DNA from: a virus
DNA: 51,575 nucleotides
Direction: 5' to 3' (one strand)
Virus record (IMG/VR): IMGVR_UViG_3300030104_000548
Location: 1-51,575 of that record
Below the pieces are notes generated by a model. The model saw nothing but the letters and a program-made list of their open reading frames with translations. It searched no databases and was not told the DNA's origin. Shown here piece by piece: positions 7,026 through 16,155 of this stretch; position 1 is the stretch's first letter; each line of letters starts with the position of its first letter. The translations under genes were made by a program, and so were the position numbers.

Positions 7026-7219
7026 TGGCTAAACCAAAAGAACTATATGTAGGTATAAATAAATTAACTTTTTGTCTGCATGACGAAGACGGAAATGAAG
7101 TCTTAAACAAAGACGGAACTGTTAAAGAATACAATTTAACTTACAAAGCTAGTAAAGGATTGGATTGGTTTGTTGAGGGCTTAGAGCCAACAGATTTAGA
7201 GGAAGTGAATGACATTTAA
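7025..7219 (+). CDS. hypothetical protein, 64 aa
   Basis: Not recognised. Beta-rich start KELYVGINKLTFCLHDEDG suggests a small sheet. Two adjacent ATGs exist at 7022 and 7025; AGGAG (7014-7018) favours 7025. It overlaps the previous stop by one base and the next small gene by 11 bases. Confidence 0.55.
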   Translation: MAKPKELYVGINKLTFCLHDEDGNEVLNKDGTVKEYNLTYKASKGLDWFVEGLEPTDLEEVNDI

Positions 7220-7349
7220 AGGAAAAGGGTCAAAGCAAAGACCATATAACAGAGATAAGTTTAATGATAACTTTGACAAAATCTTTGGGAAACCTAATAG
7301 AAGTCGTAAGAAAGATGGCATTAAAAGGCAGAACTCCAACAAAAGATGA
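7209..7349 (+). CDS. conserved tiny phage protein (FKGKGSKQRPYN type), 46 aa
   Basis: A 46-codon gene overlapped by its neighbours at both ends: MTFKGKGSKQRPYNRDKF, then NDNFDKIFGKPNRSRKK. The KGSKxRPY...DNFDxIFGK pattern recurs in small early proteins of marine phages. Basic and probably DNA- or RNA-binding by charge only. Its presence argues that the following HNH gene starts at 7315 rather than 7264. Confidence 0.65.
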   Translation: MTFKGKGSKQRPYNRDKFNDNFDKIFGKPNRSRKKDGIKRQNSNKR

Positions 7350-7635
7350 GAAGAAGCATATGGATGATGTGTCTAGAATTGGATGCATCGTCTGTAGAAA
7401 GCTAGGTCTAGGGTATATACCCGCAGAAATACACCACATCAATGGTAAGACACAACCCCTTTGTCACTTTCAAGTCTTACCTTTATGTTATGAACATCAT
7501 AGAAAGGGCAACAAAGAACATCCAATCAGCAGACATCCTTGGAAAAAAAGATTTGAAAAAGAGTATGGTAGTGAAGACGAGTTGTTATGCTTAGTAGAAA
7601 AATATTTAGAAATAGATGAGGGAAGTTGGTGGTGA
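7315..7635 (+). CDS. HNH-type nuclease, Ref/DUF968-like
   Basis: Zinc and nuclease residues are in the expected order: CIVCRKLG, then AEIHHING (HH pair), QVLPLCYEHH, and a C-terminal FEKEYGSEDELL. This is the layout of phage P1 Ref-like, RecA-associated HNH endonucleases and of many small phage HNH proteins. It may act on recombination intermediates made by the upstream nuclease and annealing protein. ATG 7315 is preferred; ATG 7264 would add unconserved residues and overlap the upstream small gene more deeply. The stop TGA overlaps the GTG of the next gene. Confidence 0.75.
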   Translation: MALKGRTPTKDEKKHMDDVSRIGCIVCRKLGLGYIPAEIHHINGKTQPLCHFQVLPLCYEHHRKGNKEHPISRHPWKKRFEKEYGSEDELLCLVEKYLEIDEGSWW

Positions 7636-7805
7636 GCAGCAGGACGCAGCTAAAGAAATATTTACCAGTCAATGATCCTTCCAGGAGTGCGGGAAAAGTT
7701 TGTGAAGATTGTAAGAGGAAGTTTCCTTTGAATCTTTTTAGGGTAAGACAGAAACAATATATAAGGTTTTATGAAAGTATTTGTAAATTTTGTGAGGAGA
7801 AGTAA
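7632..7805 (+). CDS. small zinc-ribbon protein, 57 aa
   Basis: A short frame from GTG 7632 to TAA 7803-7805 encodes a basic protein with CEDC (centre) and CKFC (C-terminus), a four-cysteine zinc knuckle or ribbon. The GTG overlaps the HNH stop (GTGA) and the stop overlaps the next ATG (TAATG), typical of coupled translation. Small phage zinc ribbons often bind DNA, RNA polymerase or nucleases; the target here is unknown. Confidence 0.65.
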   Translation: MSSRTQLKKYLPVNDPSRSAGKVCEDCKRKFPLNLFRVRQKQYIRFYESICKFCEEK

Positions 7806-8164
7806 TGATTGATTATTATGAGCAGAAGCTCAAAGAAAGAAAAGAAGATTGGTGGGAATGGCATAAGCAGAATCCTAAAGTGTGGATAAGGTTTAGGGAT
7901 TATACCTTAGAGGCAATTAAAAGCGGGAGGAAGAGTTATTCTCAGTGGGCGATAATAAATCGCATAAGATGGAATGAGGAGATTGAGACAAGGGGTGGGG
8001 AGTTTAAGATTAGTAATAACTATATAGCTTTCTATGCTAGATTGTTTCATGCCAAGTATCCTCAGTACAAAGACTTCTTTAAGCTCAAGCCTTTCAAAGA
8101 AGAGAAAGAGATAGAGAACTTAGAGAATCTAGGGTTGGATAGAGATTCAAATTTGTTCTGTTAA
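7805..8164 (+). CDS. conserved phage protein, 119 aa
   Basis: Resembles a small phage family with WWEWHKQNPKVW near the start, RKSYSQWAIINRIRW in the middle and FKISNNYIAFYARLF towards the end. It is common at the end of early modules in phages of many hosts, function unknown; an active-site role for the RIRW segment is not established. It is the last gene of the plus-strand operon, and its stop lies inside the end of the converging giant gene. Confidence 0.7.
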   Translation: MIDYYEQKLKERKEDWWEWHKQNPKVWIRFRDYTLEAIKSGRKSYSQWAIINRIRWNEEIETRGGEFKISNNYIAFYARLFHAKYPQYKDFFKLKPFKEEKEIENLENLGLDRDSNLFC

Positions 8165-11100
8165 TGTATTTACATACATTAATCTGATATCTCTTTCGTA
8201 TTCCATTTGTTCTATTATCATCTTTTTATTTGCGGGAGATAGGTCTGAGTTTAAAACTCTGTCTCTTTGTTTTCTCCAGTGAGACATATATCTTTCTAGT
8301 GCAAGTATCTGAGGTCTTGTTCTTGCCAAGCCTTGATTATTCAAAAGGAATGCCTGTGCTTCCTCAAACCTACCCTCTCTTTTTAAACTGTTTAATGTTT
8401 GTATATACTTATCGCTTTCTGCTCTAAGCTCATAAAACTGTTGTTGATATCCGCCACCAAGCTCTGTCTGAAAAAATCTTCTAAGCAATGGAGCTGAATC
8501 TATTCTTGGCATGATTACATCTCTGTCAGTAAACTGTCTTGTGACTGCATCTACTGTAGATAAAACATAAGTACCCATTGTTCCTGTGTAACCTCTCATA
8601 AGGTGTTCTAACTTCAGTGGAGAAATATTAAATGTTTCTCCGATCAATCTTAAAAATTCATTTGTACTATATCTCGACTGGTATCCCGCTTCCATGCCTT
8701 GCTCCATGTAATATGGAACTATGTCTTGACCAGTATAATTATTTCTATTATTGATAACCTCTAATAAAGGTTTTACTACTTGTGGTGTTAGGTCTACTTT
8801 TAGTGTAACTCCAAGCTGTCTGCTTAAAGACTTTGCTGTTTCATCAAGGGTTGCATCTCCCATAGCTAAATCAAAAATTCTTTCAGGTATAACCTTATAC
8901 AGCACACCTACTTCAAATGGTATAGGTATTTTTAAAGCGGGCATTCCCTCAAATAGAGGGATAATCCAGTTGTCATCTCTTGTTTCTCGTCTAGCATTTT
9001 TGTATTCTTCTTCATCACTGAACATCACATAATAAAGACCAGTTATAAGTGCTAACAACATACCTCTTTGGAAAGTGCCTTTAGCAATACCATTTCTCAT
9101 TTCTTCTAGTGTTTGATCTTTGCCAAACTTACTAACAGCAGAATACCTTCCTAAGTGTGCTCTACCTAAAACATCTAAACCTTGAAGTCTTGCATTAAGG
9201 AATGTTACTGCTGTAGTTACAAGTCTAAATATTGGACTTGCTCCTCGTCTACCAAAGTTTATTATCTCTAATGCTTGATAGGCGGCTTCTGCTTGACTGC
9301 CTGTTAGCTCAAAGACTTTATCATATACTGCAGAACGAGTTGCTCCATCAGATTTTGTTGTGTATTCTCCTAACCAATCCCAAAGTTTAGTTACAGCATC
9401 TGTTGCAGTTAAAGCACCATTGTCTCCAATGCCCATCTTTCTAAACTGTTTCTTAATGTAACTATCTATATTTTGTGGGTCATTACTAAAATCATATCCA
9501 CCAACTATTCCAAATTTTTCTAACTCAGTTAAATTTGAATTAAAAAATTTATCAAATGTATCGACTATAGGAGTAATTTCTGCTCCTGAAGTTACTGCAG
9601 TTGACAGGCTATCTCTTAATAAGTTAACAAACATAAAGCCTGGATCACGGGTTATAAACTCTCGTAACCATCCTGCAGGTGCTCCTAATACTTCTCCTAA
9701 AATACCTTGATCATTTATACCTATTGCTTGTAAGCCACTAATTAATAATGGGTCAGCAACTTTAAAAAATATTCTTTCGCCATTTATAAAGACTGGCATT
9801 ATGTCAGCACCTTTTGCATCTTTAGCTGGTACACGAACTGCCATATCTGCAAGCTCAAAGTTTCTAGCAAGTCTTGCAAGACCTTCGTTCTTCATAGCCG
9901 CTGTAACAATAGCTAAATTATTTCGTGCAATAGCTTCTAATGGAGAGATATTTATATCTTCTTCACTACCTTTTAACTTTATATTTAGTGGATTGCCTGC
10001 AATATAACCTGATGCAATGTTTGGACCTTTAATAGTTTCATCTTGCATCTGTCTATAGAAAGGATAGTAATCTGAATTATCTAACCATATTTGTGCTGTG
10101 CCTCTAGTTTCAATTCCTGATTGAGCAGCTATCTCTATCAATTGACTTACTTCTAAGTCTGCTAAGTCTCTTGCTTTGTTGTCTGTTTCTGCGACTATAT
10201 CTTTTATTAGTTCATATTTACTTCTGCTATAACTAAGTATTCCTGCATCTACTGCAAACTTAATTACTTCATTGTTATATGCTTGATACTTATTCCAAAC
10301 TTCCTTAACAATAGGAAAGTCTTGTTCTATTTGTTTTGCTTTTATTATTGTTTGTTCTGATACTGGAACTTTTTTTCCTTCCTCAGCTAACCTTTCACTT
10401 CTTTGTGCTATCGCATATATCTTAAATAGTTGTTCTAGGTTTACTTCTGGATCAGCAAATAGAGGTGCAAATATTTCTAACAATCCTCCATGCTCAAAGT
10501 CTTTAACAGAGGTCAATCCCTTTTCAAGTGTCGGCACACCATTTTTTAACATGGCTGCAAATATACCTCTTGCTCTATCAGCATGACGCAAAGCTGCAAT
10601 AGCACTGGTATCTGCAAGATTTTCTAACTCTCTTACTTCAGCATTCTTTTCAGCTGATTCAATAATTCCTTTTTCAACATCATTTAATTTATCAATAAAC
10701 TGTGTTCTTGCATCACTTAACCACTTACCTATACTGCCTCGCCATCCTAGAGATTTTAAGAAACTCTTACCAAATGATTCACTAGGTTGATTTGCACCAC
10801 CTACATCATCTAATGCACCCTCATAACCTTTAGGTATCTTGGCATAATCTCTGTAAAATCTACTTGATATGTCTGGTGGCACATCATATTTCTTTGAATT
10901 AGCTTCATAGTCAAAAGCTATAGCAAGAGCCACAGGGCTTGCGTTTGTATTAAATCTAGGGATGTTACCCCTTGAATACCTTTCTGCTCGTCTACGGGCT
11001 TCTCGTTGCACCTCAGCTATATCTATATCAGCTAACTCAGTCTCTCCTGCAAGTGCTGAGTTTTCTTGTTCGTATGGTTTTAAATTTAGATTAGGTGCTT

Positions 11101-14100
11101 GTTCTTGTGTTAAGCCTATTTCTTTGGCGAACTTTTTGTAGGCTTCGTAGGCGGGGATGTAAAGATCACGGAGGGCGGCTCGTTGTAAATCGGATGATTC
11201 GAGGAGACTTTCTCTATCCCTAAGTCCTCGTATAGCTGATCTAGTTCCTGGGCTGTAGCTGCTTTCTGCTCCGTATTCGATGTATTCGCTTTCTTGACCA
11301 TATCGTTTTAAATTATAACCTTTTCCACTTAGAATTGGTTCAATACTTTCTGCAAAATCATTTGCATCTTGTTTAGTATAAGGTCTATCTTTATTAAATG
11401 AAATAGGATCAATTAAAACTATACCTGTTTTATCAGTAGCTTGTAATGTAAAGTTTACTTGCTCTCCTCCTCTGCTCATTCCAGATAGACTTCTATTTAA
11501 ATCTTGTAACTCAGCAACATTAAATAAACTTTGATCTGGTTTCTGAATAATTAAACCAGTTTGAAAGACACCTTGTTTTGTTGGTCTTAAAGTTATTGCA
11601 GAATCTTGCATGAATGCATCAGTAAATATTTGTGATATAGCACGAACTGTTTTTGGTTCTGCTCCAGGCAGCTTCAATAATATATTTGGATTTAAGTAAC
11701 CATCATATGTTCCAGCTGATCTTGTAATTTCATGTGCTATCCCTAGCTCACGCAAGAATCTAATCTTATTACCTGATGTTATGGCATTTAACATATTCTC
11801 TTGATAGTCAAAGAACTGATCAAAATTTATTGACTGGTCAATATTCTGTGGAAGATACCCTCTTGTTTTACCCATCTTAAATTCAAATAAAACACTTGGT
11901 GCTTCATTAACAATCATCTGATACATATTATTTTTTAAGTCAGTATCAAATACATTTGATTTTGCTTTACTGTTAAATCTTGGTTGATGAATAAAAACAC
12001 CAGAGAATGTTCTATCTTTAGAAAACAATCCTTCACTTTCTAAATTCTTTAAATCAGAAATTTCTTGTTCTGCTGCAGATACTGCTGAGTTGTAACTGCC
12101 TTCATTAGTTACATTAGTTGGACCAGAATATCTTTGATGTGCCCAAAGCAATGCTTGAACTTGTCTTGGTGTAAAGTTTCTTGGTTCACCATTAACTTTA
12201 ATATTTTCTGCTGCAAGCAAAGCTATTAAACCTTGTGTAATTCTATATTCTTGTTCAGTAGTTTTCTGTCCTTCTTGTAGCTCAATGCCAAACTTTCTAA
12301 GCATATGCCTATCAATTACAGAGAAAGGTGTAAACCTATTATTAGCTGCATCTAATATTTCTAAAGCATAAGTAGAAGTCTTTTGTCCTGTGCCTTGTCT
12401 ATTATATAAACCTGTTTCATATACTTTAGCTATATCATTTAATCTAGAATTATTGTTCATAGCTACACCAAACTTCTTAAGTTCAGCTATATATTTTTTT
12501 GGTTGTTCAACTGGATCAATCTTTCTTGCTACAATCATAGCTCTTAAAGTATCTTTAAGATTTTGTTCTGGTTTGCTTTGTGCTGATGTAATACCAAAGA
12601 TTGCAGAAAATTCATTCATGTTGACATCGCCAACTATATTTGGAATGCCTACACCCCATCTCTCGTACCAAAGATAATCCATATTCTTAGTGATAGCATC
12701 TTTTAAATCATCTCTAATTTCTTTGATATCTTTCCACTTATGTTTTCTTTTAGATTGTGGGCTTACAGATTTATGTAATGCTTGTAAATTCTTTGCAGTT
12801 AAATTACCTTTATTGCTTCTATATAATGTTAAAAGACTTTGTTCAGTTTCTCCTGGATATAAAGTATTTTGTGCAGTTAAACCACTTCTAGAAAATCTTG
12901 ACTTTATATCTCCTGTTAAATCTTTTAATTCTTCTCTTAAATTATCAACTTTGTTTTGTGCTCTCAACATATCAGAAAATAATTTTTGGTATCTCTTCTT
13001 ACCAACATAAGCACCATCGACATTTAAAATACTTTCTGCTCTATATAATTCAGATTCTGCTGTAGTCAATAATTCTCTAACTGTATCTATTTCTTTAGAG
13101 AATCTAGATTCTGGATTCAATAATCCTGCTGCTTGTTTTAATTGTGTTTCTCTTAAGCTTCTTACTTTATTTCTTTCTCTGCTACCTATAACTCCTGAAT
13201 CTAAATCTTGCAATATACTTTCAGGGCTTCTAAAGCCAGCACCAAAAATAGAATCAACAGCACCAAAAAAGAAATCAATAATTCTTTTAATAATACCTTT
13301 TGGTTTTCCAGTTATTTGTTTTGGATTTTCTCTATAAAGTCTAAATAATTCTGCAACATACTCTTCATCACGAATAACAAGACTATCATCTTTGTATGCT
13401 TCTGTAATACCATCTTTTAAATTTTGCGGCAACTTCTCGATAGCATATTCTACTAATGTTTGATATTCATCTTCTGTTAATAAGTCTAGTTCTCTAAGAG
13501 CATGAATAGCTTCATGATCCATAAGACCTGCAAGTTTACTTTTAAATTCTGCTTCAGTTAAAGTACCATCAGGATCAATCTTATTCATAGCTGTAAGAAT
13601 TGTTCTCATAGGAATATCAAATGAAGCTTTATTTGCAAAAGGCACAGGATTAAAGACAGGCTTTCCATCTACAAATCTAATCTCTGTAGACATTTTCATA
13701 GCATTATCAAACTTTAATGCTATATCTTTTAACCCTAATTCATTTAATCTTTTTCTAGCAAACTCAAATAGTCTTTTGTATTTGCCTAAAGATTCTGGAG
13801 AAGGTAATGCTAAAAGTTCATCAGTTTCAACTACATCCTTAATATCTTTCTCTAAGACATTATTTATTTCTTCTTCTGTTAATGGAGTAGTTTCTCTTAA
13901 TCTTTGTGCAAACTCTTCTGTAGATTCATTAAGACTTTGTGCTCGTCTAGCTTGTCGTCTTTCAAAATCATCAGACATTTCTAATCTGTTGTTTACTTTA
14001 TCTGCTCTACCACTGTTAACTAAATCTTCTCTTAAAACTTTTAATTCTTTAGGTGTTAAATTTTTTCCTGTTTGTCTATTTTTTACAAATGCTTTTATTT

Positions 14101-16153
14101 CATTGTTAGTAATTCTTTGACCTTTGTATTCTGTATATAATCTATTAAGATCATTAACACTATATGCTCTTGGTCTAAAGTCAGGTAGTTTTGTTTCAAC
14201 ATCAAATCTAGGCAATCTCTTTAATTCATTAATCAACAATTCTTTTTGCCCACGATTCATAGTATTAAATGATTTAGTACCTGTAATTTGTTCAGCCATA
14301 TATTCAAATGCAGGAGAATTAAAATCTGGAATTATATTTTTAGAACTTAAAACTTTTTTAAAGTCACTTCTTGTAATACCTATCTTTTCTCTTGATCTAG
14401 CTATAGCAACACGATCACCTGTTTCTCTTTGTGTCTTTTCAATAACATGAGCTTTCTCTGACATCAAAGCATTGAAGTCAGCAGGTAATAATATTTTTTT
14501 AGCTTCTTGTGGAGTGTAATATGATTTAGGTGCAATACCTTTTTTTCTAGCACGGGTGTGCAATTGACCTACTAAACTAGATGCATCTATTTTAGTAGCT
14601 GTGGTTGGATAACTTGTTTGTTGTTTTACAAGTTGTTCTTCTAATAGAGTTAATTGTTCTTCATTTAATTGTTGATCGCCAACTAAATCTTCAATAACTG
14701 AACGATCAAGTTTTTGTTTTATTTCTTTTTCTTTTTCTGCTTTGGCTTTTCTACCAATGTTAATACGTGAATCTAAAGCAGCAACAGACTGGACTGGAAT
14801 TAAATTACTTATAGGATTGTACAGCTTGCTACCTAATGCATATGCTGTGCCATTACCATACAAACCATTGATTGATAAACTTTGTTTTACTGAAGTATCA
14901 ATAAAATTATTTCTAAGTTTTTCACGTAATACAACTGCTTCTTTTGCTGCAGTTTCTGTGTCTGGAAAAATACCATAATCTTGACCAGTGTTTATTCCCA
15001 TTACAGATGCAGTGCCATTTGGATTCTGTATTATTTCAAACTCTTCTAGCAACGGAGTTTCTGCAAAATCTAAAGTAGATTCTACAATAGGTGTATCTAC
15101 TTGTGCGTCTTGTGTATCTGTAATACTTACTTCGGATTCTAAAGGTAATACAACTGCACCTTCATTTATAGCTCTATTAAAGTCTCTTCTCTTATCAAAT
15201 CTTTTTTGTTCAGCAACTTTTCTTTCTTCTCTTTCTTTGTCTAATAAATATTCACGACCTATGCCACGCTTATCCATTACACCACGCATGACTAAATCAG
15301 CTAGAAAACCTACACCACCACCAATTGTAAAATCATCCAAAAAGCTTTCGCCTATTGGTAGCTGATCACTGTAAATACCTCTAGCGGTTGCATCTTGTAG
15401 CAATCCTGCTGTAGCTTCTTGAACTGCTTCTATTCCACCTGATTGTAAAGCAAACATTAATCTGTCACGTGGTAATAATTTGCCTGATGATTTAGGAACA
15501 TATCTTAATAATCTTACAGGTGTAACTACTTCACCTAAACCAATGAGACCACCAAATGTTTCTGCTAAAAATTCTTGAAATGGAGAAACTTCTTCTCCCA
15601 GTGCTCTAGCTTGCTCTATGCTTCTACCAGCTCTTGCTACACCACTTGGTGAACCTAAACTTGCAACACCTGCAAGACTTGCTGTTCCTTGTCTTGTTAA
15701 TTTTTGTGCAGGAGTTAAAGCTTGAAAACCTTTAGTGGCTCCTACAGCTTTTGCTGCTAATGTTCCTGGCACCATATAGGAAGCAAATGAACCAAGCCCT
15801 TGTCCTAGTCCTGTAGAGTAAGCATCTTCATAACCTTTTAACGGACTATAAGTATCACTTACAGCTTCTTGAGCATCTCTTAAAAGATTACCAACAGCAC
15901 TATCATTACCTTGGTCAAAATAATTTACAACACCTTCTCCTGCATTAAGAAAAGAATTAATAAATCCGCCTGGTATTTGTTTAACTGCATTGAATACTTC
16001 ACCACCAAAATTTCTTTCTACTTCTTCTATATAGGGTGTGTAATATCCAGGATATAATTCAGCTAAATGATTTTGCAAAGCAATTAACTCTTGATCACCA
16101 AGATTATCTTTTATCTTTATTACTCTGCCATCAGGTAATCTATGTAAACTCAT
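8147..16153 (-). CDS. giant polyvalent ejection protein with HExxH peptidase motif and LPD38-like C-terminus
   Basis: A 2668-residue protein, in the class of large polyvalent virion proteins injected with DNA. Seen: a hydrophobic Gly/Ala-rich N-terminus (first about 250 residues); charged coiled-coil regions; a zinc-peptidase motif HEAIH at residues 880-884 with a downstream EEYVAELF that could supply the third ligand; a domain near 1160-1380 with TSAQSKPEQN and DRHMLRKFG; and a C-terminal part (about 2330-2590) with DDNWIIPLFEG and IPIPFEVGVLYKVIPER, matching the large polyvalent protein-associated domain 38. A membrane-like segment (GMLLALITGLYYVMF) lies within it. Expected role: enter the host with the genome, form an ejection path and modify host components. 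Last gene of the late transcription unit. Confidence 0.85.
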   Translation of the reverse strand: MSLHRLPDGRVIKIKDNLGDQELIALQNHLAELYPGYYTPYIEEVERNFGGEVFNAVKQIPGGFINSFLNAGEGVVNYFDQGNDSAVGNLLRDAQEAVSDTYSPLKGYEDAYSTGLGQGLGSFASYMVPGTLAAKAVGATKGFQALTPAQKLTRQGTASLAGVASLGSPSGVARAGRSIEQARALGEEVSPFQEFLAETFGGLIGLGEVVTPVRLLRYVPKSSGKLLPRDRLMFALQSGGIEAVQEATAGLLQDATARGIYSDQLPIGESFLDDFTIGGGVGFLADLVMRGVMDKRGIGREYLLDKEREERKVAEQKRFDKRRDFNRAINEGAVVLPLESEVSITDTQDAQVDTPIVESTLDFAETPLLEEFEIIQNPNGTASVMGINTGQDYGIFPDTETAAKEAVVLREKLRNNFIDTSVKQSLSINGLYGNGTAYALGSKLYNPISNLIPVQSVAALDSRINIGRKAKAEKEKEIKQKLDRSVIEDLVGDQQLNEEQLTLLEEQLVKQQTSYPTTATKIDASSLVGQLHTRARKKGIAPKSYYTPQEAKKILLPADFNALMSEKAHVIEKTQRETGDRVAIARSREKIGITRSDFKKVLSSKNIIPDFNSPAFEYMAEQITGTKSFNTMNRGQKELLINELKRLPRFDVETKLPDFRPRAYSVNDLNRLYTEYKGQRITNNEIKAFVKNRQTGKNLTPKELKVLREDLVNSGRADKVNNRLEMSDDFERRQARRAQSLNESTEEFAQRLRETTPLTEEEINNVLEKDIKDVVETDELLALPSPESLGKYKRLFEFARKRLNELGLKDIALKFDNAMKMSTEIRFVDGKPVFNPVPFANKASFDIPMRTILTAMNKIDPDGTLTEAEFKSKLAGLMDHEAIHALRELDLLTEDEYQTLVEYAIEKLPQNLKDGITEAYKDDSLVIRDEEYVAELFRLYRENPKQITGKPKGIIKRIIDFFFGAVDSIFGAGFRSPESILQDLDSGVIGSRERNKVRSLRETQLKQAAGLLNPESRFSKEIDTVRELLTTAESELYRAESILNVDGAYVGKKRYQKLFSDMLRAQNKVDNLREELKDLTGDIKSRFSRSGLTAQNTLYPGETEQSLLTLYRSNKGNLTAKNLQALHKSVSPQSKRKHKWKDIKEIRDDLKDAITKNMDYLWYERWGVGIPNIVGDVNMNEFSAIFGITSAQSKPEQNLKDTLRAMIVARKIDPVEQPKKYIAELKKFGVAMNNNSRLNDIAKVYETGLYNRQGTGQKTSTYALEILDAANNRFTPFSVIDRHMLRKFGIELQEGQKTTEQEYRITQGLIALLAAENIKVNGEPRNFTPRQVQALLWAHQRYSGPTNVTNEGSYNSAVSAAEQEISDLKNLESEGLFSKDRTFSGVFIHQPRFNSKAKSNVFDTDLKNNMYQMIVNEAPSVLFEFKMGKTRGYLPQNIDQSINFDQFFDYQENMLNAITSGNKIRFLRELGIAHEITRSAGTYDGYLNPNILLKLPGAEPKTVRAISQIFTDAFMQDSAITLRPTKQGVFQTGLIIQKPDQSLFNVAELQDLNRSLSGMSRGGEQVNFTLQATDKTGIVLIDPISFNKDRPYTKQDANDFAESIEPILSGKGYNLKRYGQESEYIEYGAESSYSPGTRSAIRGLRDRESLLESSDLQRAALRDLYIPAYEAYKKFAKEIGLTQEQAPNLNLKPYEQENSALAGETELADIDIAEVQREARRRAERYSRGNIPRFNTNASPVALAIAFDYEANSKKYDVPPDISSRFYRDYAKIPKGYEGALDDVGGANQPSESFGKSFLKSLGWRGSIGKWLSDARTQFIDKLNDVEKGIIESAEKNAEVRELENLADTSAIAALRHADRARGIFAAMLKNGVPTLEKGLTSVKDFEHGGLLEIFAPLFADPEVNLEQLFKIYAIAQRSERLAEEGKKVPVSEQTIIKAKQIEQDFPIVKEVWNKYQAYNNEVIKFAVDAGILSYSRSKYELIKDIVAETDNKARDLADLEVSQLIEIAAQSGIETRGTAQIWLDNSDYYPFYRQMQDETIKGPNIASGYIAGNPLNIKLKGSEEDINISPLEAIARNNLAIVTAAMKNEGLARLARNFELADMAVRVPAKDAKGADIMPVFINGERIFFKVADPLLISGLQAIGINDQGILGEVLGAPAGWLREFITRDPGFMFVNLLRDSLSTAVTSGAEITPIVDTFDKFFNSNLTELEKFGIVGGYDFSNDPQNIDSYIKKQFRKMGIGDNGALTATDAVTKLWDWLGEYTTKSDGATRSAVYDKVFELTGSQAEAAYQALEIINFGRRGASPIFRLVTTAVTFLNARLQGLDVLGRAHLGRYSAVSKFGKDQTLEEMRNGIAKGTFQRGMLLALITGLYYVMFSDEEEYKNARRETRDDNWIIPLFEGMPALKIPIPFEVGVLYKVIPERIFDLAMGDATLDETAKSLSRQLGVTLKVDLTPQVVKPLLEVINNRNNYTGQDIVPYYMEQGMEAGYQSRYSTNEFLRLIGETFNISPLKLEHLMRGYTGTMGTYVLSTVDAVTRQFTDRDVIMPRIDSAPLLRRFFQTELGGGYQQQFYELRAESDKYIQTLNSLKREGRFEEAQAFLLNNQGLARTRPQILALERYMSHWRKQRDRVLNSDLSPANKKMIIEQMEYERDIRLMYVNTLTEQI
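8161..8182. repeat. hairpin at the convergent ends of early and late units
   Basis: TTAATGTAT (8161-8169), loop TTAC, ATACATTAA (8174-8182): a perfect 9-bp AT-rich stem where the plus early operon and the minus late unit end against each other. No T-run on either side, so any terminator role is uncertain. Confidence 0.45.
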
Positions 16154-16155
16154 TT

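Noticed and set aside
7264-7314. Longer start for the HNH gene
   Set aside because: The extra residues look unconserved and lie over the 46-codon gene; ATG 7315 begins the conserved part.
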